NCBI RefSeq assembly: GCF_004959765.1
Contig: NZ_SJZD01000003.1
Span: forward strand, 305,113-369,112
Length of the DNA stretch: 64,000 nt
Origin: Flavobacterium sp. H122
GTDB lineage: Bacteria > Bacteroidota > Bacteroidia > Flavobacteriales > Flavobacteriaceae
Reading direction: 5' to 3'
The translations under genes and the position numbers were made by a program. Below, piece after piece: positions 1 through 8,611 of the stretch (position 1 is the first letter of the stretch; the number at the start of each line of letters is the position of its first letter). A model generated the notes under the pieces. That model was not told where the DNA came from. It saw nothing but the letters and a program-made list of their open reading frames with translations, and did not search any database.

Positions 1-352
1 TGTAACTTGCTCCGAATATTCCCGAAATAACTCGACCTAAAAGTAACCAATATATTGTTGGTGCTAACCAAAGAAAAATATAATCTATTCCAAAACCTAA
101 TAAAGATAATAATAAAACTGGTCTTCTGCCGTATTTATCACTAAGCCTGCCTACTATTGGAGCGCAAATAAATTGCATAAAGGCATAAGCAAAAACTAAC
201 AAACCACTCCATTGTGAAGCTTGACTGATATTTCCATCAATTAATTGTTCTATTAATCTTGGAAAGACAGGGGCAATTATACTTAGGCCAATAACATCTA
301 ATAATATTGTTGTAAAAATAAAACTTAACGCAGCCTTTTTAATTGAGGTCAT
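1..352 (-). CDS. MFS drug exporter, TetA-like (5' part only)
   Basis: The first 117 codons of a major facilitator superfamily transporter run off the left edge. The start is the ATG whose complement is at 350-352. The N-terminus [20 protein letters not shown] leads into TM1, and [13 protein letters not shown] resembles the region after TM1 in TetA-type drug/H+ antiporters. The loop 2-3 signature [11 protein letters not shown] is the classic MFS motif A. Further hydrophobic stretches follow ([15 protein letters not shown] and [17 protein letters not shown], the latter motif B-like). The family exports drugs by proton antiport, but the substrate cannot be read from this fragment. It lies beside decayed DNA and a tRNA-Ser 3' remnant, so it could belong to an acquired segment. 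That last point is inference. Confidence 0.8.
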   Translation of the reverse strand, partial: MTSIKKAALSFIFTTILLDVIGLSIIAPVFPRLIEQLIDGNISQASQWSGLLVFAYAFMQFICAPIVGRLSDKYGRRPVLLLSLLGFGIDYIFLWLAPTIYWLLLGRVISGIFGASY

Positions 353-1031
353 ATTGTTTTTATTATTATTTATTAAAGCTCAGGATTTAAGTTAATTAAT
401 TTAGCCAAAAATAGTTTTTTTTAACTTGGAACAAAAAAGTAAAATTAAATCATTTAAAAATTTGTTAGAATAATTAAGAAAAATAGATAATGAGAACATA
501 ACCAGTATATTATAAATATGACTTAAATTAGACGGCAATTTTTAAAACTATGAAATAAAGCAATTATTTTTTTAGAGTATATATTAATTTTGCCTGAAGA
601 AATAATATGTCAAAAAGATGTAAAAAGCTTGAAAGCATTGCCAAACAAGATTATGTATCTATTTGCCCAGAGGAATGATTTATATTAAAGTTGTCGGAAA
701 GTGCTGGTATTACTCGCTCTAAATAAGTTGACTCAAATTAGAATTTTGTTAAGACATGTGTTTGAAATATGAACATGTTAAAGAATATATTATTTCATAA
801 TTTGAAGTGTATTTGTTGGTTTTAAATCAGTTCAATTTGCTTAAAAAAAATGTAAATTACATGATGTTGTAGAATTTGAAAAATTTGTGAAGCATTTTTA
901 AATGAAAGACTGTAAAAGTGATACGAATCCCATCCTCTCTGCAAAATAAATAGTCCGGGTATAAAATTAATCTTGATTTAACCTGGAATTCCTTAAAAAT
1001 TCTTAAATTTAAGTAATTAATAAGAATTGTT
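353..1031. other. AT-rich spacer with decayed sequence, no intact gene recognised
   Basis: This 679-nt stretch has no convincing gene. A short frame starts at ATG 607 (MSKRCKKLESIAKQDYVSIC...) and stops at 676-678. The same frame continues for 15 codons after that stop. In a different frame near 867-901 lies VEFEKFVKHF followed by a stop. These pieces could be debris of one small gene, but I recognise no family. The only other item is the tRNA-Ser-like 3' end at 919-943. Confidence 0.5.
919..943 (+). other. tRNA-Ser 3'-end fragment, candidate attachment-site remnant
   Basis: The string ACGAATCCCATCCTCTCTGC looks like the T-loop, T-stem 3' strand, acceptor 3' strand and discriminator G of a serine tRNA (TTCGAATCCC then ...CCTCTCTG). 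No 5' half, anticodon arm or variable arm lies upstream. Integrases commonly use tRNA 3' ends and leave a partial copy at the far end of the inserted element, so this may be an attR/attL-type scar. I cannot see the intact tRNA-Ser or an integrase here. Confidence 0.35.
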
Positions 1032-1202
1032 ATGGAAACCTATTATATATATATCATTCTTGTGTTGGCAGGCGGGCTTTTTCTGATTCGGTTTCTTTAT
1101 CTGAAAAATGAAAAAGACAAAAAAGCGCTTGAAAAGCAACTTAATAACGACTATAAAAAAACACAGGAGATTGAGGTTAATGATAAAGATATGATTAATT
1201 AA
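1032..1202 (+). CDS. Small single-pass membrane protein, 56 aa
   Basis: An open frame from ATG 1032 to TAA 1200-1202. The sequence is a membrane segment (residues about 4-22, YYIYIILVLAGGLFLIRFLY) followed by a highly charged cytoplasmic-type tail (KNEKDKKALEKQLNNDYKKT...), likely helical or coiled. The 3' end overlaps the convergent lipoprotein gene by 4 nt. Family not recognised. The regular hydrophobic-then-charged layout argues for a real gene, but the short length keeps confidence moderate. Confidence 0.55.
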   Translation: METYYIYIILVLAGGLFLIRFLYLKNEKDKKALEKQLNNDYKKTQEIEVNDKDMIN

Positions 1203-1882
1203 TTATCTTTTTTCACTTCACCTGTTTTAGTTTCTTCTGTTGTTTTGTTTTCTTCGGTTTTCTTTTCCTGATTTAAAGGTGATCCTACAGCTATGCCGCA
1301 TACGTGCCCTGGCTGTCCATGAGGTGGATTCATTCCCGGGGCAACTTGCGTTGTGGCTGTATTTGTACTGACTAATGCCGGGGTGCCTGAATTGTTATTC
1401 GGATTTACGGTTGTAGTTGTTGGGCTAGTCACAGTTATTGGGTTGGCAGTGGCTTTGTTTGGTTTAGAGTTTAAAGGCACTCCAACAGCTATGTCACATC
1501 TGTGGCCCGGCTGGCCGTGTGCAGGATTCATACCTTTTGCTGTTTTTGCAGTTGGCTGATTTGTGTTGTTTGTTGTTACCGCTGTCTGGCTGACTGTAAA
1601 TTGCTGGTTATTGGCTGTTTGTGATTGAGCCGGGACATTCTGCTGCTGTGTTTCATTGCCGCACACATGTCCGGGTTGTCCGTGAGGGGGATTTATCTTA
1701 GTGGCAGTTGTTGGGTTGTTTGCGTTGAAACCTGTATTGCTGTTGGGTTGCTGGTCATTATTTTGGGTTTGGTTTACGGCAGAGGTTTTGCTGAAGTCGA
1801 TTGAGCTCTCCTGAGGAGTTAATTCTTTTTTGCAGCTTATCAGTAAAAATATATTGATAATGAAATAGATAGCTTTTCTCAT
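1199..1882 (-). CDS. Lipoprotein with three HGQPGHxC repeats
   Basis: A 227-aa exported lipoprotein. The signal peptide ends in the lipobox LISC with lipidated Cys17. The rest is low-complexity Asn/Thr/Gln-rich linker carrying three copies of the motif N-P-(P/A)-H-G-Q-P-G-H-x-C at residues 67-74, 122-129 and 188-195 (counted on HGQPGHxC). The second and third copies continue with (G/D)IAVGxPLN. The tail is Lys/Glu/Thr-rich. I have seen similar HGQPGHRC repeats only in uncharacterised flavobacterial proteins. Repeated His-His-Cys sets in a disordered surface protein suggest metal binding, which is inference. The gene is monocistronic with its own promoter, divergent from tRNA-Gly. Confidence 0.8.
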   Translation of the reverse strand: MRKAIYFIINIFLLISCKKELTPQESSIDFSKTSAVNQTQNNDQQPNSNTGFNANNPTTATKINPPHGQPGHVCGNETQQQNVPAQSQTANNQQFTVSQTAVTTNNTNQPTAKTAKGMNPAHGQPGHRCDIAVGVPLNSKPNKATANPITVTSPTTTTVNPNNNSGTPALVSTNTATTQVAPGMNPPHGQPGHVCGIAVGSPLNQEKKTEENKTTEETKTGEVKKDN

Positions 1883-1897
1883 GATTTTTTATTTACT

Positions 1898-1931
1898 CAA
1901 AATTAAAAAAAAATACTCTAAATGCTTGCAA
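1898..1931 (-). promoter_or_regulatory. Promoter of the HGQPGHxC lipoprotein gene
   Basis: On the minus strand, TTG (1929-1931), 23 nt, then TAATTTTG (1898-1905) fits the Bacteroidetes consensus TTG-N17-23-TAnnTTTG. It interleaves with the divergent tRNA-Gly promoter. Confidence 0.5.
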
Positions 1932-1957
1932 TAAAGCAAAACTTATTTTTATATTTG
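1926..1957 (+). promoter_or_regulatory. tRNA-Gly promoter
   Basis: TTG (1926-1928), 21 nt, TATATTTG (1950-1957), matching the Bacteroidetes sigma-A consensus. The expected start of transcription is a few bases before the tRNA at 1969. Confidence 0.6.
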
Positions 1958-1968
1958 CACTCACAAAA

Positions 1969-2041
<73 letters not shown>

Positions 2042-2042
2042 C

Positions 2043-2078
2043 AAAACCTCAAACGAAAGTTTGAGGTTTTTTATTTTA
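2043..2078 (+). terminator. Terminator after tRNA-Gly
   Basis: A 12-bp perfect stem, AAAACCTCAAAC / GTTTGAGGTTTT, with a GAAA tetraloop, followed by a T-rich run. Confidence 0.9.
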
Positions 2079-2116
2079 CCTGTTTTTGGATAATTCTGAC
2101 TGATTCTTTTGTTGGA

Positions 2117-2150
2117 ATAAAAAAATAGGCTGTTTTTGAAACAGCCTATT
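2117..2150 (-). terminator. Terminator of the SPOR-domain gene
   Basis: A 12-bp perfect stem (2124-2135 with 2139-2150, AATAGGCTGTTT) and 3-nt loop. On the minus strand a run of T follows (complement of the A-run at 2117-2125), so it terminates the gene at 2170-2559. Confidence 0.85.
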
Positions 2151-2169
2151 CGTATTTTTGAAACAACTT

Positions 2170-2559
2170 CTACTTGTTCGGTTTTATTAAAAAAGCGTTT
2201 GGGTATTTCTTTTTCAAATCCTGAAGTTTTTTTTCGGCTTCTATTCTGGTTTTGAAACTTCCAACCCATACTTTATATATTGGTGTGTGAAATACTATGG
2301 TCGCATCGATGTTTTTATAGCTCTTCCTGAATTCTGTAAGTGTTTTCTTGCTTGTGGCTGCGTCTCCAGTGAAAATTTGAATTTTATAGCGTTCATTTAC
2401 AGTAATCGAAGAATTTATTTTTCTTTTTTCAGAGAGTAGTTGTTCAAAACGAGGGTCTTGATTTATTTTGGATTTTCCTTCCTGTGCAAATGAAAATGTT
2501 AAAAAAAACACTGTTGTTGAAATGTTTAGCAAGGTTTTCGTAATTGTTAAAATTCTCAT
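2170..2559 (-). CDS. Exported SPOR-domain protein
   Basis: A 129-aa protein with an N-terminal signal peptide (hydrophobic core NISTTVFFLTFSF, cleavage likely near SFAQ) and a C-terminal SPOR domain at about residues 55-127 (YKIQIFTGD..., IYKVWVGSFKTRIEAEKKLQ, ending YPNAFLIKP). SPOR domains bind glycan strands stripped of stem peptides at division septa, so a periplasmic peptidoglycan-binding role is likely. No membrane anchor remains after cleavage. It is monocistronic, with a promoter at 2578-2609 and a strong terminator downstream. Confidence 0.85.
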   Translation of the reverse strand: MRILTITKTLLNISTTVFFLTFSFAQEGKSKINQDPRFEQLLSEKRKINSSITVNERYKIQIFTGDAATSKKTLTEFRKSYKNIDATIVFHTPIYKVWVGSFKTRIEAEKKLQDLKKKYPNAFLIKPNK

Positions 2560-2577
2560 AAAGGGTTAATTTTTAAA

Positions 2578-2609
2578 CAAATGTAAGTGTTAAGGGATAT
2601 ATAAATCAA
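2578..2609 (-). promoter_or_regulatory. Promoter of the SPOR-domain gene
   Basis: On the minus strand, TTG (2607-2609), 21 nt, TACATTTG (2578-2585). Consensus spacing, about 20 nt upstream of the start codon. Confidence 0.5.
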
Positions 2610-2661
2610 ATAATATTATTTAGAATAATTATAAATTAATATTTAAGATATATTTAAGGTT

Positions 2662-2690
2662 TTGAGAATAGTACATAAGTCGTATTTTTG
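2662..2690 (+). promoter_or_regulatory. Promoter of the act-cox respiratory operon
   Basis: TTG (2662-2664), 18 nt, TATTTTTG (2683-2690). This places transcription start near 2697 and leaves an 80-nt leader before actA. No other promoter-like sequence stands out between the tightly packed downstream genes. Confidence 0.6.
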
Positions 2691-2776
2691 TCGGAGTTTT
2701 TAAATGGCATACTATATTCTCTGCAAAACAACTACTGAAAATACTGTGCCAAATTTAGATGATAACCATTTAACAT

Positions 2777-4111
2777 ATGAAAAAGGTGGGAAACCATAAA
2801 TCGTTTTTAAAAGTAGTAACGTTAAATCTGGCGTTTCTATTATCTGTTTCTTTAAGTTCTTTTGCTCAAGAACCGGCTGCTGCGGCACCGGCGGGAGATG
2901 CTGTTGTGGCACCTGCTGCTGCGGGAGATGCTGCTGCTGGAAAAGCTTTGTTTAATGCTAACTGTGCTGCTTGTCACAAATTAGATGATAAAATGACAGG
3001 TCCTGCGCTTCGTGGTGTGGCAGAACGCCGTGACAGAGCTTGGTTAGGTCAATGGATTAAAGATTCAAAAAGTTTAATCGCTTCAGGTGATGCTGATGCT
3101 GTGAAATTATTTGAGGAGTTTAATAAAGTGCCTATGACGGCATTTCCTCAGTTGTCAGATGCGGATATTGATAATATCTTAGCGTACACTTCTCAACCAA
3201 AAGATGAAGCTCCAACTCCTACAAATGCTGGTCCTGCTGGTCAGCCTAGTGAGTCAACAGGTATTTCCAATAACATAGTATTAGGTTTACTGGCTGTTGT
3301 TTTAGCTGTATTGGTTGGTATGCTTTTTATGGTGTACAATACATTGCGTAAAATATCTGCGGCTAACGGTATTGAAGTTAAGGAGCGTTCTTTGTCTTTC
3401 CTGCCATTATGGAGATCTTTTGCTAAAAATCAATTTTTAGTATTAGTTTCTACTATTTTATTAATGTTGGTGAGTGCTTATTTTGCTTATGGTTACTTGA
3501 TGCAGGTAGGTGTGGATCAGGATTATGCGCCTATTCAGCCAATTCATTACTCTCACAAAATTCACGCAGGTGACAACGGTATTGACTGTAAATACTGTCA
3601 CTCAGCTGCACGTACAAGTAAAAATGCAGGTATTCCTTCATTAAATGTTTGTATGAACTGTCATAAAAATATCTCTGAATTCCAGGGTGATAAAGATTCA
3701 ACTTACGTTGAGTATACTAAGGAATTCTATACTGCGGAAATTCAAAAATTATATGATGCAGTAGGATGGGATAAAACAACTCAAAAGTATACTGGAAAAC
3801 AAAAACCGGTTAAATGGGTTAGAATCCATAATCTTCAGGATTTCGTATATTTCAACCACTCGCAGCACGTTTCTGTAGCTGGAATTGAATGTCAGAAATG
3901 TCACGGTCCGGTAGAGACTTTTGAAATCATGAAGCAGCATTCGCCATTGACTATGGGATGGTGTGTGAACTGTCACCGTGAGACTGCGGTAAAAGTAGAA
4001 GGTAATGCTTACTACGAAAAAATCCATGCTGAACTTTCTAAAAAATACGGTGTAGACAAATTGACTGCTGCACAAATGGGAGGTTTGGAATGTGGTAAAT
4101 GTCACTACTAA
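2777..4111 (+). CDS. actA: Alternative complex III subunit ActA, multiheme cytochrome c
   Basis: A 444-aa protein with six CxxCH heme-binding motifs. After a signal peptide (FAQEP) comes an Ala-rich linker and a monoheme cytochrome c domain with CAACH at 63-67. Two membrane segments follow at about 165-188 and 220-243. The periplasmic pentaheme part has CKYCH 271, CMNCH 292, CQKCH 372, CVNCH 396 and CGKCH 439. ActA is the pentaheme subunit that carries electrons from menaquinol toward the oxidase. The N-terminal monoheme domain is an extra module fused to it and may contact the CuA subunit, which is inference. First gene of the operon; actB begins 33 nt later. Confidence 0.95.
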   Translation: MKKVGNHKSFLKVVTLNLAFLLSVSLSSFAQEPAAAAPAGDAVVAPAAAGDAAAGKALFNANCAACHKLDDKMTGPALRGVAERRDRAWLGQWIKDSKSLIASGDADAVKLFEEFNKVPMTAFPQLSDADIDNILAYTSQPKDEAPTPTNAGPAGQPSESTGISNNIVLGLLAVVLAVLVGMLFMVYNTLRKISAANGIEVKERSLSFLPLWRSFAKNQFLVLVSTILLMLVSAYFAYGYLMQVGVDQDYAPIQPIHYSHKIHAGDNGIDCKYCHSAARTSKNAGIPSLNVCMNCHKNISEFQGDKDSTYVEYTKEFYTAEIQKLYDAVGWDKTTQKYTGKQKPVKWVRIHNLQDFVYFNHSQHVSVAGIECQKCHGPVETFEIMKQHSPLTMGWCVNCHRETAVKVEGNAYYEKIHAELSKKYGVDKLTAAQMGGLECGKCHY

Positions 4112-4144
4112 TAATTTATTAAGAAGCTAATTTTTATATATAAT

Positions 4145-7100
4145 ATGTCATCAAACAAAAAATACTGGAAAAGTGTTGAGGAGCTAAACGAAAATAGCTC
4201 TATTGTTGAGACGCTTAGAAATAACGAGTTTGTTGAAGAAATTCCAACAGATGAGTTTTTAGGTGATGCTGCTTCGTTGGCATCTTCTAATACAACACGT
4301 CGTGATTTTCTTAAGTATGTGGGATTCAGTACAGCTGCTGCAACACTGGCTGCCTGTGAAGGTCCGGTACATAAGTCAATTCCTTATGTAGTTCAACCTG
4401 AGGAAATCATTCCTGGAATTGCAGATTATTATGCAACTTCATTCTCGGATGGTTTTGATTTCGCTAATATCTTGGTAAAGACCCGTGAAGGCCGTCCTAT
4501 TAAGATTGAAAACAATAAATTAGAGGGAGCTCAGTTCCATGCTAATGCACGTGTACATGCGTCAGTGTTATCGTTATACGATAGCTTACGTTTAAAAACG
4601 TCTAAAATAGCTGGTAAAGATGCTTCGTGGACTGAGGCTAACGCTAAAATTACTGCAAGCGTTGCTGATGCAAAAGCTAAAGGCGGTAAAGTGGTATTGT
4701 TAACCAATACTTCAGCTTCGTCTTCTACAGACAGATTAATCGGTCAGTTTTTAGCTGCTAATCCTAATGCTAAGCATGTGGTTTATGATGCAGTTTCTTC
4801 TTCGGAGGCTTTGGATGCTTTTCAGGCTGTTTATGGAGAAAGAGCTTTAGCTGATTACGATTTTTCAAAAGCTGGTGTAATTGTTTCTGTTGGTGCTGAT
4901 TTCTTAGGAGACTGGCAAGGTGGCGGCTATGATGCGAGCTATGCTCAAGGCCGTATTCCTCAAAACGGAAAAATGTCCAAACACTATCAGTTTGAAGCTA
5001 ACATGACTTTGTCTGGAGCTGCTGCTGATAAACGTGTGCCAATGACAGTTGCTGCTCAAAAGCAGGCGTTGGTTCAGATTTATAATGTGGTTACAGGTGC
5101 TTCTGTTGGTTCTTCAAACAACCCAGAGGTTGCTAAAGCCGCTCAACAATTAAAAGCTGCCGGATCTAAAGGTGTTTTAGTTTCTGGTATTGATGATAAA
5201 AACGCGCAATTATTAGTATTGGCTATCAACCGTGCTTTAGGCAGTGAAGCTTTCAATACTGGTAATACACGCCAAATCCGTAAAGGTAACAATGCAGATG
5301 TTAGTCAGTTGATCGCTGATTTAAAAGCGGGAGCTGTTCATACGCTAATTATGAATGGTGTTAACCCGGTTTACTCTTTGCCTAATGGTAAAGAATTTGC
5401 TGATGCATTGAAAAAAGTAAAATTAGCAGTTACTTTCACAATGAAAGAAGACGAGACTGCTTTAGCTTCTTCTATAGCAGTTGCTGTTCCTCATTATTTA
5501 GAATCATGGGGAGATGTGAGCATCGTTAAAGGAAGCTATGCTGTTACACAGCCTACAATCCGTCCTTTATTTGATACTGTACAATTCCAGGATGCTTTAT
5601 TGTCTTGGACAGGAAATACACAATCTTATTATGACTACGTACGTGGTGCTTATGCAGGTGCAAAAACCTGGAACCAATTAGTACACGACGGAGTTGAATT
5701 CACTTCATTGCCTGCTGCTGCCGGAGCAAGTGCTGATTTTAACGCAGCTGCTGCTGTATTGGCAAATGCTAAATCTGCTGGGATGGAATTAGTGTTATAC
5801 ACTAAAACCGGTATGGGAGATGGTCAACAGGCAAACAACCCTTGGTTGCAGGAATTCCCGGATCCTATTACAAGAGCTTCTTGGGATAACTATGTAACTG
5901 TTTCTAAATCTGATGCTGAAAAATTAGGTTTTGAAAACTGGAATGTAGCTAACGGTGGTTTGAACGGTAGTGTTGCAACTTTAAAAGTTGGTACAGTTAC
6001 TTTAGAGAACGTGCCTGTTATGATTCAGCCAGGTCAGGCCAAAGGTACTGTAGGTCTTGCATTAGGATACGGACGTGTTGCTTCATTGAAAGAAGAAATG
6101 CAGGTTGGTGTTAATGCTTATGCTTTATATAACAACTTCAAGGCAGAGCAAACTGTGTCATTGGCAAAAGCTGATGGAGAACATGAATTTGCTTGTGTTC
6201 AGTTACAAAAAACTTTAATGGGTCGTAATGATATCATTAAAGAGACTACTTTAGAAATCTTCAATACTAAAGATGCGGCGGAATGGAATATTATGCCGGT
6301 TGTATCTTTAGATCATAAAGAGGTTGCTGCAACTTCTGTTGATTTGTGGGAATCGTTCGACAGAACTATTGGACACCACTTTAATTTATCAATCGACTTG
6401 AATGCCTGTACAGGTTGTGGTGCGTGTGTTATTGCGTGTCATGCTGAAAACAACGTTCCGGTTGTAGGTAAAGCAGAGGTAAGAAGAAGCCGTGATATGC
6501 ACTGGTTACGTATCGATAGATATTATTCTTCTGAAACTACATTTGACGGTGATAACAAAACTAAAGCAGCTAGCGAAGGTTTAATGGATTCTATATCTAC
6601 TTTAAGAGCTATGGAAGATCCATCTGAGAATCCTCAGGTTGCTTTCCAACCGGTAATGTGTCAGCACTGTAACCATGCTCCATGTGAGACTGTGTGTCCG
6701 GTTGCGGCTACATCTCATGGTCGTCAGGGTCAAAACCATATGGCTTACAACCGTTGTGTGGGTACTCGTTACTGTGCAAACAACTGTCCGTATAAAGTTC
6801 GTCGTTTCAACTGGTTCTTATACAACCAAAATGAAGAGTTTAACTACCACATGAATGATGATTTAGGTCGTATGGCTTTAAATCCGGATGTAAACTTACG
6901 TTCTCGTGGGGTTATGGAGAAATGTTCAATGTGTATCCAAATGACTCAGGCAACTATCTTAAAAGCGAAAAATGAAGGTCGCGTAATCAAAGATGGTGAG
7001 TTCCAGACTGCTTGTTCAAATGCATGTACTTCGGGAGCTATGATATTTGGTGACGTAAATGATAAAGATTCTCATGTAGCTAAATTAGCAGAAGATAAGA

Positions 7101-7171
7101 GAGCTTACCATTTATTAGAGCATATTGGAACAAAACCAAATGTAGTTTACCAAGTTAAAGTTAGAAATTAA
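4145..7171 (+). CDS. actB: Alternative complex III subunit ActB, molybdopterin-oxidoreductase-like iron-sulfur protein
   Basis: A 1008-aa fusion of a molybdopterin-oxidoreductase-like domain (about residues 75-700) and a ferredoxin domain (about 740-990). The N-terminus has a Tat motif, TRRDFLKYVGFS (RR at 52-53), and a lipobox ending at Cys71, so it is a Tat-exported lipoprotein. Cysteine sets are CTGCGAC (from residue 755), CQHCNHAPCETVCP, CVGTRYCANNCP and CSMC...CSNACTSG, enough for three [4Fe-4S] and one [3Fe-4S] cluster as known for ActB. The Mo-like domain in this family binds no cofactor. It docks to ActA and ActC at the periplasmic face. Confidence 0.95.
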   Translation: MSSNKKYWKSVEELNENSSIVETLRNNEFVEEIPTDEFLGDAASLASSNTTRRDFLKYVGFSTAAATLAACEGPVHKSIPYVVQPEEIIPGIADYYATSFSDGFDFANILVKTREGRPIKIENNKLEGAQFHANARVHASVLSLYDSLRLKTSKIAGKDASWTEANAKITASVADAKAKGGKVVLLTNTSASSSTDRLIGQFLAANPNAKHVVYDAVSSSEALDAFQAVYGERALADYDFSKAGVIVSVGADFLGDWQGGGYDASYAQGRIPQNGKMSKHYQFEANMTLSGAAADKRVPMTVAAQKQALVQIYNVVTGASVGSSNNPEVAKAAQQLKAAGSKGVLVSGIDDKNAQLLVLAINRALGSEAFNTGNTRQIRKGNNADVSQLIADLKAGAVHTLIMNGVNPVYSLPNGKEFADALKKVKLAVTFTMKEDETALASSIAVAVPHYLESWGDVSIVKGSYAVTQPTIRPLFDTVQFQDALLSWTGNTQSYYDYVRGAYAGAKTWNQLVHDGVEFTSLPAAAGASADFNAAAAVLANAKSAGMELVLYTKTGMGDGQQANNPWLQEFPDPITRASWDNYVTVSKSDAEKLGFENWNVANGGLNGSVATLKVGTVTLENVPVMIQPGQAKGTVGLALGYGRVASLKEEMQVGVNAYALYNNFKAEQTVSLAKADGEHEFACVQLQKTLMGRNDIIKETTLEIFNTKDAAEWNIMPVVSLDHKEVAATSVDLWESFDRTIGHHFNLSIDLNACTGCGACVIACHAENNVPVVGKAEVRRSRDMHWLRIDRYYSSETTFDGDNKTKAASEGLMDSISTLRAMEDPSENPQVAFQPVMCQHCNHAPCETVCPVAATSHGRQGQNHMAYNRCVGTRYCANNCPYKVRRFNWFLYNQNEEFNYHMNDDLGRMALNPDVNLRSRGVMEKCSMCIQMTQATILKAKNEGRVIKDGEFQTACSNACTSGAMIFGDVNDKDSHVAKLAEDKRAYHLLEHIGTKPNVVYQVKVRN

Positions 7172-7198
7172 TATTAATAAGAAATAAGATAAAGGATT

Positions 7199-8605
7199 AT
7201 GTCGTCTCATTACGAAGCACCTATCAGAAAGCCTTTAGTACTTGGAAGCAAAAGCTACCATGATGTAACGGTAGATGTAGCTCGTCCAGTAGAAGGAAAA
7301 GCTAATAAACAATGGTGGACAGTATTTTATATTGCTTTAGCTATGTTCCTTTGGGGAGCAAGTTGTATGCTATACACAATTACCGAAGGTATTGGAACAT
7401 GGGGATTAAATAAAACAGTAGGCTGGGCTTGGGATATCACTAACTTCGTTTGGTGGGTAGGTATCGGTCACGCCGGAACCCTGATTTCTGCAGTATTATT
7501 GTTATTCCGTCAAAAATGGAGAATGGCTATTAACCGTTCTGCTGAGGCGATGACAATTTTCTCAGTTGTTCAGGCAGGTTTATTCCCAATTATTCACATG
7601 GGTCGTCCTTGGTTAGGTTACTGGGTATTACCGGTTCCGAATCAGTTCGGATCATTATGGGTGAACTTTAACTCACCGTTACTTTGGGACGTATTCGCGA
7701 TCTCTACGTATTTATCAGTATCGTTGGTTTTCTGGTGGACTGGTTTATTACCTGACTTTGCAATGTTACGTGATAGAGCTGTAACTCCGTTTACTAAACG
7801 TATCTATTCAATACTGTCTTTCGGATGGTCTGGTAGAGCTAAAGACTGGCAGCGTTTTGAAGAGGTTTCTCTTGTATTGGCTGGTTTGGCAACGCCGCTT
7901 GTACTTTCTGTACACACGATTGTATCATTTGACTTCGCTACTTCAGTTATTCCTGGATGGCATACAACAATTCTTCCTCCGTACTTCGTTGCGGGAGCGA
8001 TTTTCTCAGGATTCGCGATGGTAAATACTTTACTTATCATCATGAGAAAAGTTTCTAACTTAGAAGATTATATCACTATTCAGCATATCGAATTGATGAA
8101 CATCATCATCATGATTACAGGTTCATTAGTAGGATGTGCTTATATTACTGAGTTATTCGTAGCTTGGTATTCAGGAGTAGAGTATGAGCAATATGCTTTC
8201 TTAAACCGTGCAACAGGTCCTTACTGGTGGTCATACTGGGCGATGATGACTTGTAACGTTTTCTCTCCGCAGTTCATGTGGTTCAAGAAATTAAGAACCA
8301 GTATCATGTTCTCATTCATTATTTCGATTGTTGTAAATATAGGAATGTGGTTTGAGCGTTTCGTAATCATCGTAACATCGTTACACCGTGATTACTTACC
8401 ATCTTCATGGACAATGTTCTCTCCTACATTTGTTGATATAGGTATCTTTGTTGGTACAATAGGATTCTTCTTTGTATTGTTCTTATTATATTCAAGAACA
8501 TTCCCGGTTGTTGCTCAGGCAGAGGTTAAAACCATCTTGAAAACATCTGCGGATAATTACAAAGCAGAAAGAGAAAAAAACGGTCATAATCACGATAATC
8601 ACTAA
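7199..8605 (+). CDS. actC: Alternative complex III subunit ActC, NrfD-like quinol-binding membrane protein
   Basis: A 468-aa polytopic protein of the NrfD/PsrC family with about ten hydrophobic segments, beginning at WWTVFYIALAMFLWGASCML. ActC forms the menaquinol oxidation site in ACIII and pairs with ActB and ActF. The His-rich tail (KNGHNHDNH) is a small oddity shared in style with ActF and CoxA. It lies 27 nt after actB and 6 nt before actD. Confidence 0.93.
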   Translation: MSSHYEAPIRKPLVLGSKSYHDVTVDVARPVEGKANKQWWTVFYIALAMFLWGASCMLYTITEGIGTWGLNKTVGWAWDITNFVWWVGIGHAGTLISAVLLLFRQKWRMAINRSAEAMTIFSVVQAGLFPIIHMGRPWLGYWVLPVPNQFGSLWVNFNSPLLWDVFAISTYLSVSLVFWWTGLLPDFAMLRDRAVTPFTKRIYSILSFGWSGRAKDWQRFEEVSLVLAGLATPLVLSVHTIVSFDFATSVIPGWHTTILPPYFVAGAIFSGFAMVNTLLIIMRKVSNLEDYITIQHIELMNIIIMITGSLVGCAYITELFVAWYSGVEYEQYAFLNRATGPYWWSYWAMMTCNVFSPQFMWFKKLRTSIMFSFIISIVVNIGMWFERFVIIVTSLHRDYLPSSWTMFSPTFVDIGIFVGTIGFFFVLFLLYSRTFPVVAQAEVKTILKTSADNYKAEREKNGHNHDNH

Positions 8606-8611
8606 TAAGTC

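Noticed and set aside
607..678. Small frame MSKRCKKLESIAKQDY...
   Set aside because: Only 23 codons, interrupted by stops compared with its continuation, and no promoter; treated as debris.
1353..1559. 68-aa frame on the plus strand opposite the HGQPGHxC lipoprotein
   Set aside because: It arises from the reverse of the repeated motif and has no promoter; a shadow.
3749..4105. 118-aa frame on the minus strand opposite actA
   Set aside because: It lies entirely within the heme-motif coding region of actA, has no recognisable domain and uses odd codons; a shadow frame.
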